Shown: positions 26,945-35,554, counted from the stretch's first letter. The stretch is 58,527 nucleotides of DNA from Sulfurovum sp. FS08-3 (GCA_000830175.1 JQIS01000059.1:1-58527), one strand, 5' to 3'. A program made the numbers and translations. The notes: generated by a model not told the origin, from the letters alone.

Positions 26945-28210
26945 CTATTGCAAACATTCAATAATTTTGCAAACGACACGAAAGCTCTTCTCAATCGAAT
27001 CAATTTTGAGCTTTTCAGATGTAGAGTGAGGAGAAGCAATGGTAGGGCCAATAGAGGCAAACGCTATATGGGGATATTGACTCAAAAGTACCCCACACTC
27101 CAATCCTGCGTGAATGGCAACAAGTGCAGAATCTCCAAACTCCTCTTTCATAGCACTGTGGACAAGTTGGGTAAAATCATTGGTGATAGAATTCCATGCG
27201 GGGTAACCCTCTTCTTTTTTGACTTCAAAGCCGTAACGATTCAAAAGCTCCACCACACCCCCAGAGGCTAGTGCCAACGCTTGGTTGCTCATTCCCCTCG
27301 TCGTAAGCGTAAGGGTTGCTTGATTGTCCACAAATGCAACCAAAGCCAAATTAACACTGCTTTGAGGAATATCAAGCTCACTATTGTACTCCAAAACACC
27401 GTGAGGGAGAGTATCGAGGAGTTCTAGCAGGTTGTTTTGAGTGAGGTTAGAACTTCTGTTTCCTTTGCGAATGGTTACCTTATCGCAAGGGGGCAACGCA
27501 TGAGGGGCATAGACAAGCGCTTTGGCATTGACGGGGATAGAGTTGCGACGCTCTCCACCTTCAAAGCTTAGGATTTGCACATCGTTTGCTTTGAGATACT
27601 CCACAAGCACCTTGATAGCGTTTGGGATACCTTTGTCAATATCGACTCCCGAATGTCCTCCGCTAAGCCCATAAACACCTACTTCATAGATAGAGTCATC
27701 GACACTGTGCAACGCTTCAAAGGTTTGCGTAGCGACAATATCCTCACCTCCTGCACACCCGATACAAACCTCCCCCTCCTCTTCGCTATCGAGATTGAGC
27801 ATACAGTGTGATTGGAGTTCAAACGCCACCGCCTTAGCTCCCACAAGCCCAATCTCTTCATCGTTGGTGAGCAAAAATTCACACGCCACCCCTCTATCCA
27901 TAAGCTCCATCATCATCGCAATAGCTACTCCGTTATCAGCACCCAATGAAGCATCTTTGGCTTTGAGCCACCCCTCCTCTTCGTAGGTTTCAATCAGCGG
28001 TGCTTTGCCAACGCATACCATATCGTAGTGGGCTTGAAGGGCAATTTTGGGATGGGCTTTGGAGATGAGAATATTGTGAGCATCATCAACAACTACACTG
28101 TAACCTCTATGGGTCGCAAACTCTATCAAATAGTCTCGCAGTTGTGTCGTATCGTTGCTGCAATGGGGTATTTGGGTAATGCGTTTAAAATACTCTAAAA
28201 TTTTAGACAT
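26945..28210 (-). CDS. pepD: Aminoacyl-histidine dipeptidase (M20 family)
   Basis: This 421-residue protein matches PepD-type cytosolic metallopeptidases. Visible motifs are HCSNDTTQLRDYL, the metal-site LQAHYDMVCVG, GADNGVAIAM, and TNDEEIGLVGA with the catalytic and metal-binding glutamates. It is shorter than the ~485 residues of E. coli PepD but complete at both ends. The enzyme hydrolyses Xaa-His and related dipeptides using two metal ions. It is transcribed alone, divergent from nifT. Confidence 0.9.
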   Translation of the reverse strand: MSKILEYFKRITQIPHCSNDTTQLRDYLIEFATHRGYSVVVDDAHNILISKAHPKIALQAHYDMVCVGKAPLIETYEEEGWLKAKDASLGADNGVAIAMMMELMDRGVACEFLLTNDEEIGLVGAKAVAFELQSHCMLNLDSEEEGEVCIGCAGGEDIVATQTFEALHSVDDSIYEVGVYGLSGGHSGVDIDKGIPNAIKVLVEYLKANDVQILSFEGGERRNSIPVNAKALVYAPHALPPCDKVTIRKGNRSSNLTQNNLLELLDTLPHGVLEYNSELDIPQSSVNLALVAFVDNQATLTLTTRGMSNQALALASGGVVELLNRYGFEVKKEEGYPAWNSITNDFTQLVHSAMKEEFGDSALVAIHAGLECGVLLSQYPHIAFASIGPTIASPHSTSEKLKIDSIEKSFRVVCKIIECLQ

Positions 28211-28350
28211 TATGAGCCTTGTGCAGAGGTTTTTGCTTTGTAGGGATTAATTATACCATTTTATGGCTTTGTATGCAATAGATGCTATTTTGTTGCACAA
28301 TACCCGCAAGGAACAAAACTTGCATCTTAAGAAAATAAAAAGGATAGCGT

Positions 28351-28560
28351 ATGGCAAAAGTGATGTTAAGAGAAGCCGATGGGGAGATATACTTCTATAT
28401 CGCCAAAAAAGATATGGAAGAGACAATTGAGTCGATAGAGTTTGATACGCCCGAAAAATGGGGTGGTGAAGTAGAACTTAGCAACGGTGAGACATGGTGG
28501 ATACAACCCGCTCCCAAAAATCTACCCAAAGAGGAAGTGTGCAAGAAATTGGCAGACTGA
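28351..28560 (+). CDS. nifT: NifT/FixU family protein
   Basis: This 69-residue protein has the NifT pattern: a start resembling KVMLREADGEIYFYIAKKDMEE, then WGGEVELSNGETWWI. NifT is a small beta-rich protein of unknown role found in nif clusters. A good ribosome-binding site (AAAAAGGATAG) precedes the ATG. It lies 87 bases upstream of nifA on the same strand, supporting the assignment. I found no clear sigma-54 promoter in the 140 bases upstream. Confidence 0.88.
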   Translation: MAKVMLREADGEIYFYIAKKDMEETIESIEFDTPEKWGGEVELSNGETWWIQPAPKNLPKEEVCKKLAD

Positions 28561-28606
28561 TTAAATAATAAACACTAATTTGACTTAAAAATAGCATATT
28601 AGTTGC

Positions 28607-28625
28607 TATAATAATAATTATTATA
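28607..28625. promoter_or_regulatory. Fur-box-like palindrome over the nifA promoter
   Basis: This 19 bp stretch matches the Fur consensus GATAATGATAATCATTATC at 15 of 19 positions by eye and contains a perfect 14 bp palindrome. It overlaps a TATAAT -10 at 28607-28612, 23 bases before the nifA start. A TTGACT lies further upstream at 28580 but is spaced too far for a normal -35. Because the sequence is only A and T, chance is a real possibility. Confidence 0.45.
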
Positions 28626-28647
28626 GAGCAAAGTAGGTCAAAATAGA

Positions 28648-30153
28648 ATGAGAGAAGAGCTGTACAAAATTGAATTGGCTGTTTTGTTGGAGATAGCCAA
28701 TATCATCGCCGATTCACGGGGTGATATGATCAAATCGTTGGAAAAAGCGTTGTTGGTGTTGCACGATAATTTGCAATTGGAAAATTGTGTCATTTATCGC
28801 TTGGAAGAGGAGATACTCAATATCTACGCCTCCATCAATTTCAACAAACACCAAAAAATTATCTCACAGTACCGTTTGGGCGAGGGAGCTACAGGCGTAG
28901 CCGCCAAAGCCAAAGAACCCGTCGTCATCGAAAATATCCACAACGATATGCTCTTTTTGAACAAATCGGGCAACCGTACACGAGATATGATCTCCTATAT
29001 CGCCGTACCCATGATTGTCGATAACAAAGTTATTGGGGTACTTGCTTCGCATCTTAGCCGTGCTACGCAGATAGATTTTGAAGAGACGGTGCGTATTTTG
29101 ACCATTGTAAGTTCACTCGTGGCACAAGCTATCAATTCGCATCTTGTCATCCAACACGAAAAAGAGCAGCTTTTAGACCTCAAACAGTACTACAAAATGG
29201 AGTGGGATGCCAAAGTACACAATTTTGGCGACATAGTAGGCGATAGCCCCAAAATACAACAAGTCTTCAAGGTCATTGAGCGTATCGCCCCTAGCGATGT
29301 GACGGTATTGGTACGAGGCGAGACGGGGACGGGTAAAGAGCTAGTAGCCGCTGCCATTCACAAACGAAGCAAACGAAACGATGGACCTTTTATCAAGCTC
29401 AACTGCGCTGCTATTACCGATACGTTGCTTGAAAGTGAGCTTTTTGGACACGAAAAGGGGGCTTTTACCGATGCCAAAGAGACACGCAAAGGTCGCTTTG
29501 AACTTGCCGATAGAGGGACACTCTTCCTAGATGAGATTGGTGATATTTCGGCTTCGGCTCAGGTGAAGTTGTTGCGTGTTTTGCAAGAGCGTGAGTTTGA
29601 ACGAGTGGGCGGAAGTAAGACTATCAAAGTCAATGTTCGCCTCGTAGCCGCTACCAATCGCAACCTTGAAAAGATGGTCAAAGAGGGGAGCTTTAGAGAG
29701 GATTTGTACTATCGTCTCAATGTCATTCCTATCGATTTGCCACCGCTTCGAGAGCGAGGAGAGGATATTAAATTGCTCGTTAATTTCTTTTTGGAACGCT
29801 CCATGAAAAATCACAAAAAAAGCGTCTCGTTGCAAGAAGATGCCATGGAGCAACTCATGCTCTATCCGTGGCCAGGCAATGTGCGTGAGATGGAAAACAC
29901 TATCGAACGCATTGTACTCATGGGAGATGAAAATATGAGAGCAGAGGATATCGAACTCTTGCTTCCTGCACTTGAAAACAAGAAGCCAAATCAAACGTTG
30001 CTTTCGATTGAAGAGAAAACGCTCGATGCCCTAGAACTTGAAGCACTCAAAAGTGCTTTGCACAAAGCCGATGGCAATCAAACCAAAGCAGCCCAAATTT
30101 TAGGCATTACGATGCGTCAAATTGGCTACAAAATCAAAAAGTATGGGATATAA
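28648..30153 (+). CDS. nifA: Nif-specific sigma-54 activator NifA
   Basis: This 501-residue protein has a GAF domain (about 20-165), a sigma-54-interacting AAA+ domain and a C-terminal Fis-type helix-turn-helix ([25 protein letters not shown]). Walker A is GETGTGKE at 224-231. The sigma-54 contact loop reads GAFTDA (271-276) instead of GAFTGA. The short linker before the helix-turn-helix has no cysteine pair, unlike the oxygen-sensitive NifA of alphaproteobacteria. Activity may therefore be controlled through the GAF domain or by other proteins; no nifL is visible. It activates nif promoters. It follows nifT and precedes a peroxiredoxin-like gene by 1 base. Confidence 0.94.
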   Translation: MREELYKIELAVLLEIANIIADSRGDMIKSLEKALLVLHDNLQLENCVIYRLEEEILNIYASINFNKHQKIISQYRLGEGATGVAAKAKEPVVIENIHNDMLFLNKSGNRTRDMISYIAVPMIVDNKVIGVLASHLSRATQIDFEETVRILTIVSSLVAQAINSHLVIQHEKEQLLDLKQYYKMEWDAKVHNFGDIVGDSPKIQQVFKVIERIAPSDVTVLVRGETGTGKELVAAAIHKRSKRNDGPFIKLNCAAITDTLLESELFGHEKGAFTDAKETRKGRFELADRGTLFLDEIGDISASAQVKLLRVLQEREFERVGGSKTIKVNVRLVAATNRNLEKMVKEGSFREDLYYRLNVIPIDLPPLRERGEDIKLLVNFFLERSMKNHKKSVSLQEDAMEQLMLYPWPGNVREMENTIERIVLMGDENMRAEDIELLLPALENKKPNQTLLSIEEKTLDALELEALKSALHKADGNQTKAAQILGITMRQIGYKIKKYGI

Positions 30154-30154
30154 A

Positions 30155-30670
30155 ATGCACCACAACGGCGAGACATTTGAACTGTGTGAAGAGTTTATGG
30201 ATATAGGCTATATGGCGGAGAATTTTGAAGCAACATCGTGCGATGGAGAACTCCAAACAATTACACGAAGCAACCCAGAACGCATTATGACACTGCTCAT
30301 CTCTTTTCCCAGTGCCAAAGCCTTTGAACATGAGATTGGAAAAATCGATGCTTTTATGAGTCGTATCCAAATAGATATTCATTGCTATATCGTTTTTGCC
30401 TCCAGTGAAGAGTGCGACTTTGTCCGATTGCAAAAATTTGAGAGGCTTATAGACCACGATGGCGAGTTTGGTGCGATGTATGGAGTCCAAATTATCAATG
30501 GTTCACTTGAGGGCAAACTCACCAAATCGCTCTTTTTGATTGGCAAAGATGGCTCTATCTTTTGGCTTGATATACCCCATGACCTCTCCCATGAGCTTAA
30601 TCTCGATAGACTCCAAATCGAACTCAATCGTGCCTACACAAGCTATACAGGGGTAGGATGTCATGCATAA
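30155..30670 (+). CDS. Peroxiredoxin-like thioredoxin-fold protein without the usual cysteine
   Basis: This 171-residue protein resembles thiol peroxidase/AhpC proteins of nif clusters in its overall plan: AENFEATSCDGELQTI at the front, a LLISFPS strand, then KSLFLIGKDGSIFWLDIP. Where peroxiredoxins have T-x-x-C after the FPS strand, it reads FPSAKAFEHEI, so the peroxidatic cysteine is missing. I chose ATG 30155, 1 base after the nifA stop; an ATG at 30143 or TTG at 30122 inside nifA are alternatives. It is co-transcribed with nifA. It is likely non-catalytic or uses another residue. Confidence 0.65.
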   Translation: MHHNGETFELCEEFMDIGYMAENFEATSCDGELQTITRSNPERIMTLLISFPSAKAFEHEIGKIDAFMSRIQIDIHCYIVFASSEECDFVRLQKFERLIDHDGEFGAMYGVQIINGSLEGKLTKSLFLIGKDGSIFWLDIPHDLSHELNLDRLQIELNRAYTSYTGVGCHA

Positions 30671-30696
30671 TAATATGAACCCTTTGGGATGAAACG

Positions 30697-30722
30697 ATCT
30701 AGGTTTTTAGAGACACCTAGAT
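30697..30722. terminator. Bidirectional terminator hairpin
   Basis: ATCTAGGT and ACCTAGAT form a perfect 8 bp stem with a 10 base loop between the convergent peroxiredoxin-like and galE genes. The right side continues TATAGTTTTT, giving a T run for plus-strand transcripts. Confidence 0.65.
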
Positions 30723-31714
30723 TATAGTTTTTCCCACTCCCATGCACTTTTACAAATTTTTTCCAAATCATCATAGTGTGGTTTCCAACCCATCTGTGTC
30801 ACTATTTTGTGGTTATTAGCGACAAGTTGTGCAGGGTCTCCCTCTCTTCTTGGTGCAATGTTTACCTTGAAATCTACACCGCTAATTTTTTTTACCATCT
30901 CTATCACTTCAAAAACACTGTATCCATGCCCATAGCCACAATTAAAACTATCACTTGGATTGTTGTTTGCAAGATACTCCAACGCCTTAATGTGGGCTAA
31001 TGCCAAATCTTCAATATGAATATAATCACGAATACAACTTCCATCAAATGTATCATAATCATCACCAAACACTACGATACTTTGTCGCTTTCCCAAAGCA
31101 CTTTGTGCTATCAAAGGAATAAGATGTGTCTCTGGCGTATGAGACTCTCCCAAAGAGCCATCGCTACTTGCCCCTGCTACATTAAAATAACGCAAAGCAA
31201 CATATTTAAAATTAGGATTACTATTGGTCGCATCTTGTAAAATCTGTTCACTCATCCATTTGCTTAAACCATAAGGATTGATTGGCTTTTTGGGGTGCGT
31301 TTCGCTTATTGGAATCTCTATAGGTTCTCCATAAACGGCGGCACTAGAGCTAAAGATAAAGTAATTGACACCATATTTGAGTGCCATGTCTATAAGGTTT
31401 ATTGTATTCATAGTGTTGTTGCGATAGTATTTCAGTGGATTTTGTACCGATTCACCTACTTGTAGATGTGCCGCAAAATGGATAATAGCATCAAAATGAC
31501 TCTCTCTAAAAAGCTCTTCTAGCTTTTTAAATTCTGACAAATCCAGTAGAACAAACTCAAATTTTCCAACTTCAAATAACTTTTGCAAAACACTTATTGA
31601 GTCAAAATCTCCTCCGCAAAAATTATCGACAATCGTTACTCTCGTCTCTCTACTCTTGGCAAGTTCTTTAACCGTATGACTACCAATATACAGCAATTCT
31701 AACCCAACCTCCAA
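30722..31714 (-). CDS. galE: UDP-glucose 4-epimerase, 5' end replaced by repeat R2
   Basis: The protein matches GalE through its length: YIGSHTVKELAKS, SSSAAVYGEP, the catalytic YGLSK, ALRYFNVAGASSDG and the C-terminal RREGDPAQLVANN. GalE interconverts UDP-glucose and UDP-galactose for surface polysaccharide. The expected first ~10 residues including the glycine-rich GGAG part of the NAD-binding motif are gone. The native frame begins at 31690. Repeat R2 supplies eight replacement codons and a possible TTG start with GGAGATTGGAG upstream. With a broken NAD-binding loop the product is probably inactive, unless the junction is an assembly error. Confidence 0.85.
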   Translation of the reverse strand: MEVGLELLYIGSHTVKELAKSRETRVTIVDNFCGGDFDSISVLQKLFEVGKFEFVLLDLSEFKKLEELFRESHFDAIIHFAAHLQVGESVQNPLKYYRNNTMNTINLIDMALKYGVNYFIFSSSAAVYGEPIEIPISETHPKKPINPYGLSKWMSEQILQDATNSNPNFKYVALRYFNVAGASSDGSLGESHTPETHLIPLIAQSALGKRQSIVVFGDDYDTFDGSCIRDYIHIEDLALAHIKALEYLANNNPSDSFNCGYGHGYSVFEVIEMVKKISGVDFKVNIAPRREGDPAQLVANNHKIVTQMGWKPHYDDLEKICKSAWEWEKL

Positions 31715-31762
31715 TCTCCAAATAAAAAATAGGATAAACAGGCTAATCGGTTAGCTCCTCCT
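31691..31762 (-). repeat. Composite R2-R1 junction between galE and greA
   Basis: Positions 31691-31738 match the first 48 bases of R2 exactly. Positions 31738-31762 match the R1 core with one mismatch, which is synonymous in the GGANRLA reading. Both repeats have their conserved edge toward galE. The remaining bases 31763-31791 are not recognised. One gene is truncated on each side. Confidence 0.85.
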
Positions 31763-31791
31763 GTTACCAATCGTATCCATAAGTGATGTTT

Positions 31792-31926
31792 TTCTCTAAG
31801 GTCTCCCAAATCCCTTGCCTCTTCAATCTCTTTGGCTACTTTGGCACGTTCGATGGTTTTAAGGTTTTCAAGCTCATAAGAAAGTTTTTGATAGGTTGTT
31901 TTGGTCATTGGCTCTTTTTCGTGCAA
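31792..31926 (-). pseudogene. greA: 5' fragment of greA
   Basis: Forty-five codons match the GreA N-terminal coiled coil (KEPMTKTTYQKLSYELENLK, ending EARDLGDLRE). They start at TTG 31926 after a strong AAAAGGAGT site. The continuation NAEYHAA and the remaining ~110 residues are absent. The frame instead runs through 29 unknown bases, R1 and R2 to a stop. GreA rescues backtracked RNA polymerase by stimulating transcript cleavage. Loss would be notable in a free-living bacterium; a complete copy may exist elsewhere. Confidence 0.8.
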
Positions 31927-31938
31927 AATGACTCCTTT

Positions 31939-32009
31939 TGATAGTGTTTTTGTATATTATAGCAAAAAGAGGGTTGTAATAGAGTTGAAGTGTAGGGTTT
32001 TTGTGGACT
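31939..32009 (-). promoter_or_regulatory. greA promoter region, repeated as R3
   Basis: The minus strand carries GCTATAATAT (TATAAT at 31956-31961), a typical Campylobacterota -10, 30 bases before the greA start. The 71 bp are repeated with one mismatch at 47984-48054, behind the truncated reverse transcriptase. Confidence 0.75.
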
Positions 32010-32051
32010 TCCCCATTTGGATGAGAGCCTAGATGAAGATAGAATACCTCG

Positions 32052-32663
32052 CTACCCCTCAAGCCATTGGGATATGAAGCTATTGAGGTCTTCTTTGCAA
32101 TGTTTGAGTCGAGCACTGTTGGCTACAAGGATAAACTCTTGTGCGGCTCTTTGGATATCATCATTGACAATCAAAAAATCATATTCAGCAATCGCTTTAA
32201 TCTCATCGGTTGCACTTTTGAGGCGTTTGAGGATGACTTCATTGTTTTCGGTTGAACGACCGTAAAGTCTCTTTTCAAGCTCACTAAGTGTTGGGGGCGT
32301 GATAAAGATGGAGGTGACTATATCGCCCAGTTTAGCTCTTGCAAGCCTATGCCCTTGAATATCAATATCAAAAATCACAAGCTTCTCTTCATCAAGTGCT
32401 TGTTGTACGGGTAGCATGGAAGTGCCGTAGTAGTTGCCGTGTACGGTAGCGTATTCCAAAAAATCCCCCGCCTTAATCCCCTCTTCAAATGCCTCTTTGG
32501 ATACAAAGTAGTAATCGACTCCATCTATTTCTCCCTCTCGTGGCATTCGAGTGGTGGTTGAGATGGAGAAATGGTAGTCGCCAATCGCCTCTCCTGCTTT
32601 GTGTATAATCGTACTTTTACCTGCCCCACTAGGACCCGAAAGCACTAAAATAGCTCCTTTCAT
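32052..32663 (-). CDS. gmk: Guanylate kinase
   Basis: This 203-residue protein has the P-loop GPSGAGKS at residues 10-17. The GMP-binding segment is STTTRMPREGEIDGVDYYF, followed by EYATVHGNYYGTS and FDIDIQGHRLAR. Guanylate kinase phosphorylates GMP to GDP in nucleotide metabolism and is essential in most bacteria. Length and ends are normal. It lies downstream of the small gene at 32728-33177, 64 bases away. Confidence 0.96.
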   Translation of the reverse strand: MKGAILVLSGPSGAGKSTIIHKAGEAIGDYHFSISTTTRMPREGEIDGVDYYFVSKEAFEEGIKAGDFLEYATVHGNYYGTSMLPVQQALDEEKLVIFDIDIQGHRLARAKLGDIVTSIFITPPTLSELEKRLYGRSTENNEVILKRLKSATDEIKAIAEYDFLIVNDDIQRAAQEFILVANSARLKHCKEDLNSFISQWLEG

Positions 32664-32727
32664 CTATAAAGCTCCTTGTAAATTTCTCGAACTTTTGGTT
32701 TTGTTTGTGTTTTTGAAAGAGAGAATT

Positions 32728-33177
32728 TCATTGCGACAACTCCTTTGGAAATTCGATAGTAATATGGACTTTGGCACCTGCCAAAATGGCTTTGATTGTA
32801 GAGGGTTCGAGCATCAAAACCTTTTCAAGCCAATCATTGGGACTAGGCGTAGTGGCGGTGGGTTGGGTGTGGGTAATCTCAAGCAAAATAGAGCTTAAAT
32901 CACGAGGTAAAAAGGGCTTTTTGAGTTCAAAATCGTAACGATGCATCAACTCTAGCGGATTGTTGCTAAGTATCACCGTAGAGCCTATGCTAAGCATCTC
33001 CAACGAGGATTCGAGTTGCGGAGTGAGAGCTGATTCGTCGATGATGACAACATCGTAATGGGCTTTGGCGATGTCGGCGATAGAAGCTCTCTCATCAAGC
33101 GTGGCGTTTAGCTCCTTGGCACAGAGTCGAACCAATCTTGAGACTACCATATTTTTGTTTATGAGTAAAATATTCAC
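32728..33177 (-). CDS. Conserved hypothetical protein, receiver-like N-terminus
   Basis: The 149-residue product starts like a response-regulator receiver fold (MNILLINKNMVVSRLVRLC, then YDVVIIDESAL and VILSNN) but lacks the acidic triad and a clear phosphorylation site. A proline/threonine-rich linker leads to a C-terminal segment ending AGAKVHITIEFPKE. Proteins of this type are found next to gmk in related Campylobacterota, some much longer with acidic middles. Function is unknown. Confidence 0.6.
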   Translation of the reverse strand: MNILLINKNMVVSRLVRLCAKELNATLDERASIADIAKAHYDVVIIDESALTPQLESSLEMLSIGSTVILSNNPLELMHRYDFELKKPFLPRDLSSILLEITHTQPTATTPSPNDWLEKVLMLEPSTIKAILAGAKVHITIEFPKELSQ

Positions 33178-33360
33178 CTACACGCTCCTATAAATTGGTA
33201 CTAATTTTACCATATCTTTTTTAAACCTGCATTGATTTAGACAAAACCCACACACCAATCGACCCATCTTCGCAATACCCATTCTTATTTATCACCCCCA
33301 AACTCCCTCTATCGCATTAATCTATCTATGTTACACTTGCATCAAAAAACAAGGCAATAA

Positions 33361-34416
33361 ATGTTTAACGCCCTTCAAAGTAACGGTACTTTACATCTTG
33401 ATAATCTAAAATGTTTACGAGCAGCCTATCTCTACAATACCTGCTCCCATTGTGCTCAACTATGTCCTACTAATGCTCTGACTCTAGCCAACAATCAACG
33501 CTTCGCTCTCGATACCCAAAAGTGCATCAATTGCAACGCTTGTGTGGGAGTTTGTCCTACAGAGGCGATGACTACGACAAGCTTTGATCCCACTATTTTC
33601 ACACTCACCTTTAGTGCTACTGATGAGAAGCTTCTATCGTGCAAAAAAAATACTCCGTGTTTGCGGATTTTTAATGTCGAACACTGGATAGCTTTGGGGC
33701 TTAGAAACGAAGCCGTAGTTTGCGATATGGCACACTGCGAGGGGTGTGAAATCAATCGTGACAACACAATCTCCACCGCTATTGTACAAAGCATCGATGA
33801 AGCCAATCAATTTTTGGACTCCATAGGAACAAACAAAGCCATTACCAAACGCTACGAGAAGATAGAAACGGGGCGACGAGAACTTTTGAAGCGTTTTGCC
33901 AAAGAGGTTCATGAGCTTCGAGAGGATATTGGCATCGATGAAATCTTTGATACCCACTCCCCACTCCCCGTGCATCGACAACTTTTGCTCAATAGCCTCA
34001 AAAAGCAAATCGAATCGATACCTACCCAAAGAGTCCAGAGGGCTTTTAGCTTCACTCAAAACAAAACCATAACCTTTGAGCGTTGCGATAATTGCGGTGA
34101 TTGTGTGCAGTTTTGTCCTACTCATGCTTTGCGTTACAGTGACGACCGTACCAAAATATTTTTTGCTACCACCCAATGCATTGCGTGCGGAATTTGCGAT
34201 GATATTTGCAAACCCAAAGCCTTTGGAGCCAAAGAGGAACTCGATTTGGTAAGTATGGCGTTTGGACGTTTTGAAACACTTATAGAGCATCATTTTGAGA
34301 TTTGCAGTGAGTGCAAAGTATCCTTCCCACAAAAACACAACGAGACTATCTGCAATCGATGCCGTGATTTTGTTGAGCAAAACGCTTCACTCTTTGTCAT
34401 GGCTAGGGATATGTAG
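33361..34416 (+). CDS. Polyferredoxin-type iron-sulfur protein
   Basis: This 351-residue protein has four ferredoxin cysteine clusters: CSHCAQLCP and CINCNACVGVCP near the N-terminus, CDNCGDCVQFCP and CIACGICDDICKP in the second half. Extra cysteine pairs occur in CDMAHCEGC and the C-terminal CSECK...CNRC. It has no signal peptide or membrane helix. It is likely a cytosolic electron carrier with at least four 4Fe-4S clusters. The next gene, for a membrane protein, starts directly after its stop, so both probably serve one membrane-linked redox process. The partner enzyme is not identifiable here. Confidence 0.82.
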   Translation: MFNALQSNGTLHLDNLKCLRAAYLYNTCSHCAQLCPTNALTLANNQRFALDTQKCINCNACVGVCPTEAMTTTSFDPTIFTLTFSATDEKLLSCKKNTPCLRIFNVEHWIALGLRNEAVVCDMAHCEGCEINRDNTISTAIVQSIDEANQFLDSIGTNKAITKRYEKIETGRRELLKRFAKEVHELREDIGIDEIFDTHSPLPVHRQLLLNSLKKQIESIPTQRVQRAFSFTQNKTITFERCDNCGDCVQFCPTHALRYSDDRTKIFFATTQCIACGICDDICKPKAFGAKEELDLVSMAFGRFETLIEHHFEICSECKVSFPQKHNETICNRCRDFVEQNASLFVMARDM

Positions 34417-35190
34417 ATGCCCAAAGGAGTAGTGGTTTATGCTCTCTCCTTGGCAACTATTGGGACTATGGTAGCCGTGTGGCTTCTTGCCTATCCGCTC
34501 CATTGTCTTAGCATCCTTGCACCGCTTGTGGCACTTGTTTTTATCTCTTTTTCGTTTATCGAAATCAAAATTGTCAATAAAAACTGCTTCAATCGTTGCT
34601 ATCTCAAAGAGGGAACGTTGCTCTATCGGCTCTTCTCTTCTAAGATACTTTTGATGCTATGGTATATTCTTGTTTCGTTTGTTTTTACCTTGTCGCTCTT
34701 TATTGAGATACTTTTTTACTCCACGGCATTGCAACTCTATTTGATTTTTCATATCTTTTTTGTAAGCTTTGTTTTTCTCTTCATCAAGCGTTCTATCCAA
34801 AATCTGGTTCACATCGATACTATTTTGGCACGAGAGTGGAGTATCCATGTCGGTACACTCTTGCTATTTGGGGCTTTTGTTTATATAACACTGCACAGTT
34901 ATACCCCCGATTTTATGGATGCTTCTCTTGAAAAAAGTATCATCAATGCTTCGCATGAGGTGGGTTCACAGTGTCAAATCATCGATAGAGTCGTTCGTTT
35001 GAAAGCAGAGTTTAATGCACTCTTTTGGTGGGTGGTTGAAAATACGGCAGAGCATCTTCATGACAAAATAACCAAATGGGGTATTTGGCTTAGTTTTATC
35101 TTGATGAACGCCTTTGCCTTGTTGGGGATTAATCGTTTGATTGCAACAGTGATTGATATAATCGATAGAAATTTCAATAAAAAAGCTTAA
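34417..35190 (+). CDS. Integral membrane protein paired with the iron-sulfur protein
   Basis: This 257-residue protein has about six hydrophobic helices (for example GVVVYALSLATIGTMVAVWLLAY and LLMLWYILVSFVFTLSLFIEILF). Between helices at about residues 165-215 there is a hydrophilic loop with TPDFMDASLEKS. No heme ligand pattern or transporter motif is convincing. Its ATG abuts the stop of the iron-sulfur gene without a gap, indicating strong translational coupling. I do not recognise the family. Confidence 0.7.
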   Translation: MPKGVVVYALSLATIGTMVAVWLLAYPLHCLSILAPLVALVFISFSFIEIKIVNKNCFNRCYLKEGTLLYRLFSSKILLMLWYILVSFVFTLSLFIEILFYSTALQLYLIFHIFFVSFVFLFIKRSIQNLVHIDTILAREWSIHVGTLLLFGAFVYITLHSYTPDFMDASLEKSIINASHEVGSQCQIIDRVVRLKAEFNALFWWVVENTAEHLHDKITKWGIWLSFILMNAFALLGINRLIATVIDIIDRNFNKKA

Positions 35191-35438
35191 GTGCCTTTGA
35201 TCTCTTTTAGGAGTGTCTCTCCTTGCTCCATGAGCGTGGTGATAATCTCTAGCTCATCTTCACAGTCGGAACGTTCATCTCGTGTAAGCTCTTTTTTAAG
35301 TCTCTTTTTGAGTTTACCTTGGCGTTGTTCTAGCTTTTTGAGGAGTGATTTGATGGATTTTTTCTCACTCTCTTTTGGCTCAAACTCCTCAATCTCTAAT
35401 ATCTTGGCAGCTTTTTCAATAAATTTAGCGATACCCAA
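35187..35438 (-). CDS. Small coiled-coil hypothetical protein
   Basis: This 83-residue protein consists largely of charged helical sequence (SIKSLLKKLEQRQGKLKKRLKKEL, TRDERSDCEDELEIITTLMEQ). It probably forms a helical hairpin. Its end overlaps the convergent membrane-protein gene by 4 bases. It is preceded by AAGGAAAAG. No function can be given. Confidence 0.65.
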   Translation of the reverse strand: MGIAKFIEKAAKILEIEEFEPKESEKKSIKSLLKKLEQRQGKLKKRLKKELTRDERSDCEDELEIITTLMEQGETLLKEIKGT

Positions 35439-35554
35439 TTGCTTTTCCTTATTTTTAATGAGTTGATATTATAGCAGATTATTGATATTTTGAAGCTTCT
35501 CTTTAATCTACACTCTTTGCGAACAACAAAAACAATAACAACCTCCCACAACCA

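Noticed and set aside
28211-28350. Sigma-54 promoter upstream of nifT (TGGC...TGC near 28263)
   Set aside because: The GG to GC spacing is 8 instead of 10 bases, so it does not fit the consensus.
31874-32116. 80-residue minus-strand frame covering the greA promoter
   Set aside because: It overlaps the greA start and gmk end, has no family resemblance, and its open state follows from the repeated promoter sequence.
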